This document shows, one piece after another, positions 50,201 through 60,700 of a stretch of DNA of 64,000 nt (its first letter is position 1; each line of letters opens with the position of its first letter). The stretch comes from Leptasterias polaris (Eukaryota; Echinodermata; Asteroidea; Forcipulatida; Asteriidae). The notes beneath the pieces are model-generated. The model did no database searches and was not told the origin of the DNA. It saw only the letters and a list, made by a program, of their open reading frames with translations. The translations under genes and the position numbers were made by a program. The DNA lies in NCBI GenBank assembly GCA_037783415.1, contig JAZGTN010000213.1:930001-994000 (forward strand). Reading direction: 5' to 3'.

Positions 50201-53200
50201 GTTTGTAATGAATAAGTAGCCACACAACAGCCATACATATTATCAAGCTTTCACATAGGTTTGTAATGAATAAGTAGCCACACAACAGCCATACATATTA
50301 TCAAGCTTTCACATTGGTTTGTAATGAATAAGTAGCCACACAACAGCCATACATATTATCAAGCTTTCACATAGGTTTGTAATGAATAAGTAGCCACACA
50401 ACAGCCATACATATTATCAAGCTTTCACATTGGTTTGTAATGAATAAGTAACCACACAACAGCCATACATATTATCAAGCTTTCACATAGGTTTGTAATG
50501 AATAAGTAGCCACACAACAGCCATACATATTATCAAGCTTTCACATTGGTTTGTAATGAATAAGTAGCCACACAACAGCCATACATATTATCAAGCTTTC
50601 ACATAGGTTTGTAATGAATAAGTAGCCACACAACAGCCATACATATTATCAAGCTTTCACATAGGTTTGTAATGAATAAGTAACCACACAACAGCCATAC
50701 ATATTATCAAGCTTTCACATTGGTTTGTAATGAATAAGTAGCCACACAATAGCCGTACAAAATATCAAGCTTTTACAAAGGTTTGTAAGCAAACATGGAT
50801 GCACCAACTTGTATGTTAGAGTTCAATATATCTGACATGATAACCTTCCGACTTCAATCTGATTTCATATGTATGTACATGTAGGTCAGCACTTGTACTT
50901 GAGAAACTGTTCCTACTTTTTTCCTAAGGACCAAATATCATGCCTGATATGATATACAAATAATGAATGTTTATGAGTGCAATGGTAAGAATATTTTCAT
51001 GAGTTGAAAGATGGAAGCCGAGTTGAATGGACCATTCCACCTTTCAACGAATGAAAATATTCTTACTATTGCACGAATGAAAAACATTCATTATTTGTTT
51101 TATATAACATCCAAGTAGATCTTTGACATTTGATTGAAGGATAACACTATACTATAAAGGATAATAATACAAAAATTGCACAAGAATGTTTTCTCAAGCG
51201 CACCACTACTTGCGAGCGTGCAATAGAACAAATCGGATGGAACGAAAAATTCACGGTGAATGGAATGAAAAATGCACGGTGAATGACGTAGCGTGCAATG
51301 GTACGTTTATTTGCTATCACGTGACGGACAATCCTCCAATCAAATGGCAAGGATCTGCTTGGGTGTTATATAATATTCTATAATGCACAGAAAAGAATAA
51401 AAAGGCACTGATATGTGAATAGGTGTAGCAGTCGTTCAAGATTTCAAGCCTGAAGTACCTTTATACTTTATAGTATGGCTGCCCCGTCACGGCGGCAAGA
51501 TTGCGCTGTAGTCAATTTATATTCAGCTTGTAAATCCATCTATGATTGTTGCCCCATATTTTGATAGTTGAAAATCCCCCTTCAATTCAAATGAGATTTA
51601 TTTATTTAGATTTTGTTGTTGTGAAATCAAGCCAACAGCAAGGTTATTACGACTACATTTTCTCATAAATAACTAATTTGTTGATTTGGAAATAGTTTTC
51701 TGCATTTATAAATTTATTTTGTTTGAATATATATTTTATTCTTTAAAAAAAATCAAGCCCCCTGAGTGCGGTATTAAGGATTACTTGGCTTTCATTGGGA
51801 CTGAGGAGCCATTCACAATAATCAGTGTTCAATAACTTCTGCTTTTTTCTTTTTCCCCTTGAAATTATCATAGGGGTGGAGGATTCAAATAAATAACATA
51901 TTTAAAAATAAATAAATAAAAACTTGAATTGAATCACAAATTTCCTTAAATGTCAACTAATGTCTGCAGTAAAAAAAAATTAAAATCTCCAACCCCCCTC
52001 CCCCAAAACAAAATTTATATTACTAAAATAAATAAATATACAAATAAATTTAAATAATAAATAAGTCTGACAGGATGATGGAAAAAGTAAAATGGGACCT
52101 TTCTTTTCTTGAAAATGTTGGCCCTAGTTGCTATCTGGGGAGAATGATTGACATCATGATATGTGCATCAGCCCTTGCACTCAAACTTTTTTATATTTTT
52201 GATCCTTGATCAAATTTCATACCCGTTCTTTGTCGAATTCAAGTGTACTTATACATGAGTGAGCTAAAGTTCATCTTCATTCTCTTTTATTTTCCTGCAG
52301 CATACTCCTCATGCAGTGACGGTGATCCATCTAGAAAATGTAGACAAAGTAAGTGAGCATTAAAACCAAACCCCACCCATTCTTCCACAAAACTAGCTCT
52401 ATCAGCGGGGTTTTTTTTCTGGGGACAACCAACCCATACCTCACTATGCCCCAACAGTGGCATTGTGAGGCGCACCAGGGCTAGAAATTAACACTGCATT
52501 GCAGGCCTGGGGCCAGTGATTTTAACATTGGGCCAGTAAACTTACAAGCTGACAAGCCCAGTGGTCTTGTGTTTTTCAATTGAATAATAATGCTACCTTA
52601 GTGTGTAATGTCTTTGTGAAAGAATGTTGCTATGAGTCAGATAAGTATCTTTCAATTCTATTGAGTATCAAAGAACACAGTTTACACATAAGACCAATTT
52701 TCTCCTGGTGCTTGTTCAACTCATTTTGATTCTGGTCTTGTAAAATAATTTCTGGTCAAGTAAATATTTTGAGGTATTTTAGTGTTCAATATATCAGGCA
52801 TGATTTTCTTCTTACTTCAATCTGATTTCAGAATGTTTTTTATTAAACAGCCTTTAGTGGCGTGTCGTGGCCGAGCGGTTACCGAACTCGAGCTCTGGTG
52901 TTTCTGGTCAGCAGAGTGTGGGTTCGAGTCCCGGTCGTGACACTTGTGTCCTTAAGCAAGACACTTAACCATTATTGCTTCGTCCTTTGAATGGCACATA
53001 AAGCTGTAGATCCCGTGTGTTGTGTAAGGCCTGGAAAAAAACCCAATTACACTTATCGCTAAGAGAAGGGGTTTTCCCCGGTGTTTCTGGCAGTGGCTGC
53101 TGAATGCGCCGCAGCACCTTGTAAACTCTTACAAGGTGCTACATAAATTTGGTCTCATGATTAAAAAAAAAAAATTAAAAACCTGTCTTAGAATATTTCT

Positions 53201-54725
53201 GTCTGTTCAAGCGCCTTGAGTACCTTATCGGTAGATATATGTGCTGTATAAGACTATATATTATTATTATTATTAATATTAAATGTCCAGTAAAGCCTGT
53301 ACCATACGTACATGTAGGTCAGCCCCTGAATATTATATGAGTCTTATCAAACGTTATGTTCCTTCCAGGCGTCTTCGCTCTTTGGGTTCTGGCTTACTTA
53401 CTGTCCCCAAAACGCGCACAAACTGGGGGGACAGGTCCTTTGCACATGCTGGACCATTCCTCTGGAATCAGTTACCCTCACATATTCGGGATAGTAGCAC
53501 CGTCGACACATTTAAAGACAGATTAAAATTTCATTTGTTTGAAACAGCATTTAAGTAGTCTTTAAGTAGTCTTTTCTTTCTTCCATTCATCTTCCTATAT
53601 TTCTTTTCATGCGCTTTGAGCACCTTTTTAGGTGGATATTGCGCAATATAAATATTCATTATTATTATTATTATTATTATTATTTATAAAATAATCCTAC
53701 TTTTTTCCAAGGGCCAAATATCATGCTTGAATTATTTTACAAAGACTATGACATGAAAGTGTGGCTTGAGGTACTTCACCATTAATAGCATATGGGAGCT
53801 TTTGTGGCATCTTGGAGTATGCACCTAATTGGAGGGTGAAAACATATTTGTCAATTTTGTTCTAATCATCTTGTTGATAATTTTTATCTTCAACAGATTG
53901 CCCCAAGTCCAGCCGAGATCATGGAGGATTTGATCAAGAATTACAGCGTACCAAAGGCTAAGCTAGTAAGTTGATAACCATGCCATCCTGACGCGCCAGT
54001 AAATTTAGTTCTTGGGGGGGGGGGGGAAATTGAATAAAACTTGTTCATGATATTTTCATAATTCTCCCAAGAGTTATTTGAAAGATGTGAACTGACCATG
54101 AAGGGAGGAAGGACTTGGCCCATTTCATGCCAAACCTCCAGCCCAGGTTAGACTCCTCCGTTGCATGCAAGGCGACGGAGTTCAGGGTATAAAGATCCCC
54201 TGCCATTGAGAAAAATATTTTCATATTTATATCTGATGGAGGAAGCTGAAGCTTTGCTCACATAATCCTCATGTCCGGAATTCCAAGACTTGTTTATTTG
54301 TTGTTTTCACAAATGGATTGTCCCTCTTGTTAAGTGTGTCCTGGTTTAGAAATTTTGACTTGGTAAAATGATTTCATCCCTTGCTCACTTCCTTCACAGA
54401 TGTTGCTGTATACTCATATACGACTGGCACATTGCTTCTCTTCGCATGATAAACGTATGCAGTGTGTACAATCCAGACTGCAAGCTCTCTCTGTTCTAGG
54501 TGCGTTTCACTTCTTAAGATCCGTGTTTTTATAATAACAAAAGTTGTCACCCCACGGATATCCACATTTTTAGTCTGCCTTATTTACAAATTATTAATTT
54601 TTTCTTCCTCTTCCAACCATCCATTTTGTCCTTTGTGTTTCCAACTTCTTGTGGTCCAGCCAGCCCCTTCCCTCCATAACCCCCCCCCCCCCCTTTGTCT
54701 CCATAAACCCTGTTTACCCCCTGCT

Positions 54726-54760
<35 letters not shown>

Positions 54761-57700
54761 TTCCACTTGACTGCTCTTGTTACACTTGTACACATGTTTA
54801 TGTGTGCTGTGTTGTCATTTAACCTTCGAGAAAGACTCTGCTAGGGTCGAAATGTCAGTCCACTAACTAATTTTTGTAAAAAGATGTCCTTGTTTTTTTA
54901 ACCCTCATACTTTTTATCTGGGGTTGGGGTGGGATAATTGTTCTTTGGTTATTAACATGGCGTGTCGTTAGTGAGCGGTCTTCCGCACCGGACTCCCCTC
55001 TTGTGTTTCTGATCAGCAGAGTGTGGGTTCGAGTCCCGGTCTTAACACTTGTGTCCTCAAGCAAGACACTTAACCATTATTGCTTCATCGTTCGGATAGG
55101 ATAGTAAGCCAGAGGTCCTGTGTGTTGTGAATTGCACTTCAAAGAACCCAGTGCACTTTTCCTTCGGAGAAGGGTTTTGCCCTGGTGTTTCTGGCCTGGT
55201 TTGCAGCACCTTGTAAACAGGTCTCGTATTTAAAAACAGCTTTGCTCACCTGTTTTAAAACGAATACTAAACACTTTCATACTCCTGCCAGGGGTGTGAT
55301 AAAGCACTATATAGGAACCCAATACTGTTGTTACTACATGTATTTTTAATGTTGCATCCGACTGATTATTATTTTTTCTATTGTTTACAGTTTACTCAAG
55401 TGCAGTACAGGAGGTGTCCAATTCATTACTGTACACTGGGCTGGTGGAAGAATTAGTGGATGTCCTGCAGTTAGAAGACATTAAACTTGTAGTGAGTTGC
55501 ATCAATTTCCTCATTTTTTACATCTTCTATAGACCTTTACATGGCCAGATATCAGCGAATGTGAACGAACGAACGGTCATGAGGTCTGGTATTCGATTGG
55601 CTACTGAATTTCTACTTAAAATTTAACGCAGTGTGTAATAGGCATTTGAAGTTGAAACTGCATGTTTATCTATTTAACCACTGTGCGTCGGTATTCCAAG
55701 AGATTTTCCATGCCTCTGCACAATATTATTTTTCAGAACTTTTTTGCGCTTCTGGAGTTATTTTTTTCATATTTTCTGTTACCGGTGATTTAAATTTTGA
55801 AATAACTTTTAACAAGAATATGTTGCTTCTTTCCATCCAGGACATAAAGGCAGCATCATTACGAACTCTAACCTCCATCATTCATCTGGATCGAAATCCA
55901 AAGTAAGTCCTTTCAAAACACAAGATCAGTTGTTTTGGCAGTCTTCCAGGGCCCACTTTCATAAAGCTGTTTACCGGTAAGCATATTTTTGTGCTTACTA
56001 CAGCAGCAAAATATGCTTAAGCAAAAGTGTACTTCATAAACGATCGAGATGATTTGATTTCAAGTGTGCGTGTTCACAATGGATTTTCTTTGTTGCGTCA
56101 CTCCTACTTCAAATTCATATACGTTTATTTTCAATGTCATCATTAATGAACAACGAATTATAAAACATTATTACATCATATTATCAAAGAAATAATCTCG
56201 TGTTACTTACAATGTACACAAATTATGATGAATAAAGTTATCAAGGCTTACTATACAGGAGGAGGAAGACAACATTTAGGTTTGGGTGAAGCGCTGCTTT
56301 TATACCCGAACCTATTGACAGACAAACGAAGACAGGACAAAGGACTAAGACAGACAAAGACACAAGACAACTTACAAGAACTGCCTGCAAGCTGGCATGC
56401 CTTTTGCTTTGCTTATGGTGTGCAGTGGTTAGGAAACATAAATTATTTTAATGGAAAACCCTCCCAATCAGGTGGGCACTGAAAACCCAATCCACATAGT
56501 GCCCCCAGCAGGATTTGAACAGGCGAGGAAAGATGCCACTATGCCAACCCGCCCCGACCGTGTTAATTTGAGGGTTAACTAAATGATTTTTTCCCCCTAG
56601 GTTGGTAAACATCATTGATGCAACAGGTGCTTCTTCCTACCACGGTTTCCTGCCAGTATTAGTCAGGAGATGTATTCAAGCAATGATAGGTAAGAATGAA
56701 AACTGGAAGAGTGCCTTGAAGAGAAGGCTACCATGGGTCTCAGTAGAGAACGACAGTTGTGATGGTATATCAAGATTATCAACAAGTCCAATTATTAAGT
56801 TTTATCTTTCTAAGGGGCAAGGTCATTTTCATTTTGCAAAAAGCTCTTTCATGGGAAAATCTTAAAATCTATGGGAAACATTTGAAGGGGCACCAAGGCC
56901 AAGACCAGGGGGCAACAGAGGACATGGCCACTGTGTAATTCCAGGCCTGGAGGGCTTAAGCGCTCTAGTCCAAATAAAGAGGTCTGCTCGACGCCACAAA
57001 ATCAATCTATCACCATGCATACCTTGAACGATTTACCCCCACACAAAGTTTGCATTTTACAGCCCTGTCTACCACAACAACAAAACTGTTCATCAACACA
57101 ACAATTTTTCCCCAAACGAAGCACGCATGACAGCTATCTAAATGATTGTTATTTTAACAATGTGAATGTCGGTGATATTTTCGTAGATCCTGCCCTGGAG
57201 GCATTTCCTCATGCCTTAGCGACTGCTCTCTTCTCATTTCTCTATCATCTAGCCAGCTATGAAACAGGTGAGGATATTCAGCTAATTTGTCAATTCTTAA
57301 CTCATTCACAAACTGACTGTATAACCCTTGGCTGAGATTCACTAACGATTTTACTTTCCAAATGTTATTTATGTTTCTGTGCAATGACTTGAGAGTGTCA
57401 AAGTCTTTGATGTTTTAATTCAAGCATTTTAGTGTTCAATCAATCAATCAATCAATCAATCTGTGTATTTTCCACAGTATCAAAATCAAAGACAATGTTA
57501 AATGGGAAGTTATAATATAAATAATTGTTTGATAAGGCTGAGTTAAATATATAACAAGTATGGAAAGTTGATGAAACTGTGGAAGGACCAATAAAGAAGC
57601 AAGGCTTGGATATGGGTCTCTGAGCAAGCATGTGCATTAAGCTGAGAATGTTTTTTGAAGCTTTCTGGAAGACACTGGCTAGAAAAATTTCCCTAAAAGG

Positions 57701-60700
57701 ACAGGGCTCAATTTCATGGCTCTGCTTATAAACGGTGCCCATGTTAAGCGTCTGGGTCTCTGAAAAAAAAAAGGAAGCGAGAGGGGCCTTTTGTTTGTTA
57801 TTTTTCATTTTCAAGATGGCTGCCATTCTTTTTAAAAATTCAAACAACAATTGTTTTTTCAACTGTTTAATGCACAATAACGAAAGAAACATGTAAAGCA
57901 CATAATTGTACGTGCTGTAAGTACAGAATTCTGGGCTAAGCAGATCCATGAAATTGGGCCCTGGTAACCAAGAAGGCTCAATGCACAAGCTGCTTACAAC
58001 CAAAGTTGTGAAACTAAATTGAGTCGTCCTGTTTCTATCACTGTTTTCTTTTTTCTTTTTACCAAGGAGGTGAGGCACTGGTGTCCTGTGGGATGATGGA
58101 ATCACTGCTGAAGGTCATCAAATGGCCTGGAGAAGACGAGCAGATCCACACAACGGTCAGAATAGTTCTTTGCCTTGAAATGTAGCCCATTCATTTCATA
58201 ATTAGTAATAGTAACAGTTTGTCCCAAGCACGCTGAATTGAATAGGTTTTTTTACGTAAAGGTTGTGCTTAGCTTCGGTAAAAGTAAAAAATATAAATGT
58301 TCACAGATTCACGCATAGCTTACTAAGATGGTCATGATGGGAAACTCCCTTTCAACTATTTTTGCTTGAAATGCTACAGTTTTTGAGAAATGAGTAAAAC
58401 AATTGGTTTTGATCTCGCGAGTCAAAAACTCAATGTTTGAAATCATTTAAGGTTTTTCCCGCCCTTTTTTTCTTGTGATTCCAATGACCGATTGAGCTTA
58501 AACTTTCACTGGTTTGTCACTCCATGTATATGTTTGGTCACATCAAGTGTGGTCATGGTCTTTGACAAATACCCTCCAATGACCGATTGAGCTTAAACTT
58601 TCACTGGTTTGTCACTCCATGTATATGTTAGGTCACATCAAGTGTGGTCATGGTCTTTGACAAATACCCTCCAATGACCGATTGAGCTTAAACTTTCACA
58701 GGTTTGTCACTCCATGTATATGTTAGGTCACATCAAGTGTGGTCATGGTCTTTGACAAATACCCTCCAATGACCGATTGAGCTTAAACTTTCACTGGTTT
58801 GTCACTCCATGTATATGTTTGGTCACATCAAGTGTGGTCATGGTCTTTGACAAATACCCTCCAATGACCGATTGAGCTTAAACTTTCACAGGTTTGTCAC
58901 TCCATGTATATGTTAGGTCACATCAAGTGTGGTCATGGTCTTTGACAAATACCCTCCAATGACCGATTGAGCTTAAACTTTCACTGGTTTGTCACTCCAT
59001 GTATATGTTAGGTCACATCAAGTGTGGTCATGGTCTTTGACAAATACCCTCCAATGACCGATTGAGCTTAAACTTTCACAGGTTTGTCACTCCATGTATA
59101 TGTTAGGTCACATCAAGTGTGGTCATGGTCTTTGACAAATACCCTCCAATGACCGATTGAGCTTAAACTTTCACTGGTTTGTCACTCCATGTATATGTTT
59201 GGTCACATCAAGTGTGGTCATGGTCTTTGACAAATACCCTCCAATGACCGATTGAGCTTAAACTTTCACAGGTTTGTCACTCCATGTATATGTTAGGTCA
59301 CATCAAGTGTGGTCATGGTCTTTGACAAATACCCTCCAATGACCGATTGAGCTTAAACTTTCACAGGTTTGTCACTCCATGTATATGTTAGGTCACATCA
59401 AGTGTGGTCATGGTCTTTGACAAATACCCTCCAATGACCGATTGAGCTTAAACTTTCACTGGTTTGTCACTCCATGTATATGTTTGGTCACATCAAGTGT
59501 GGTCATGGTCTTTGACAAATACCCTCCAATGACCGATTGAGCTTAAACTTTCACAGGTTTGTCACTCCATGTATATGTTAGGTCACATCAAGTGTGGTCA
59601 TGGTCTTTGACAAATACCCTCCAATGACCGATTGAGCTTAAACTTTCACTGGTTTGTCACTCCATGTATATGTTAGGTCACATCAAGTGTGGTCATGGTC
59701 TTTGACAAATACCCTCCAATGACCGATTGAGCTTAAACTTTCACTGGTTTGTCACTCCATGTATATGTTAGGTCACATCAAGTGTGGTCATGGTCTTTGA
59801 CAAATACCCTCCAATGACCGATTGAGCTTAAACTTTCACAGGTTTGTCACTCCATGTATATGTTAGGTCACATCAAGTGTGGTCATGGTCTTTGACAAAT
59901 ACCCTCCAATGACCGATTGAGCTTAAACTTTCACAGGTTTGTCACTCCATGTATATGTTAGGTCACATCAAGTGTGGTCATGGTCTTTGACAAATACCCT
60001 CCAATGACCGATTGAGCTTAAACTTTCACAGGTTTGTCACTCCATGTATATGTTTGGTCACATCAAGTGTGGTCATGGTCTTTGACAAATACCCTCCAAT
60101 GACCGATTGAGCTTAAACTTTCACAGGTTTGTCACTCCATGTATATGTTGGGTCACATCAAGTGTGGTCATGGTCTTTGACAAATACCCTCCAATGACCG
60201 ATTGAGCTTAAACTTTCACAGGTTTGTCACTCCATGTATATGTTGGGTCACATCAAGTGTGGTCATGGTCTTTGACAAATACCCTCCAATGACCGATTGA
60301 GCTTAAACTTTCACAGGTTTGTCACTCCATGTATATGTTAGGTCACATCAAGTGTGGTCATGGTCTTTGACAAATACCCTCCAATGACCGATTGAGCTCA
60401 AACTTTCACAGGTTTGTCACTCCATGTATATGTTTGGTCACATCAAGTGTGGTCATGGTCTTTGACAAATACCCTCCAATGACCGATTGAGCTTAAACTT
60501 TCACAGGTTTGTCACTCCATGTATATGTTTGGTCACATCAAGTGTGGTCATGGTCTTTGACAAATACCCTCCAATGACCGATTGAGCTCAAACTTTCACA
60601 GGTTTGTCACTCCATGTATATGTTTGGTCACATCAAGTGTGGTCATGGTCTTTGACAAATACCCTCCAATGACCGATTGAGCTTAAACTTTCACAGGTTT

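Larger units (their letters stand above)
48754..52300 (+). other. HUWE1 intron 7
   Basis: Contains a tRNA-type SINE (48815-49075), dispersed-repeat copy 49300-49455, the 58-bp minisatellite, two adjacent foldback elements (50956-51372) and A/T-rich low complexity (51.89-52.06 kb). 51.38-51.88 kb shows nothing. Confidence 0.75.
52349..53896 (+). other. HUWE1 intron 8
   Basis: Holds the forward copy of the 350-bp dispersed repeat (52475-52790), SINE-B (52856-53173) and a LINE 3' end (53283-53682). The remainder is unremarkable. Confidence 0.8.
54500..55390 (+). other. HUWE1 intron 10
   Basis: Contains the pyrimidine-rich repeat and CT microsatellite (54595-54880) and a SINE-B copy (54957-55335). 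Confidence 0.8.

Noticed and set aside
57452..58105. A 217-codon minus-strand open frame
   Set aside because: It runs antisense through a foldback element and into a HUWE1 exon. The peptide is low in domain signal and rich in Lys/Phe runs from A/T tracts.
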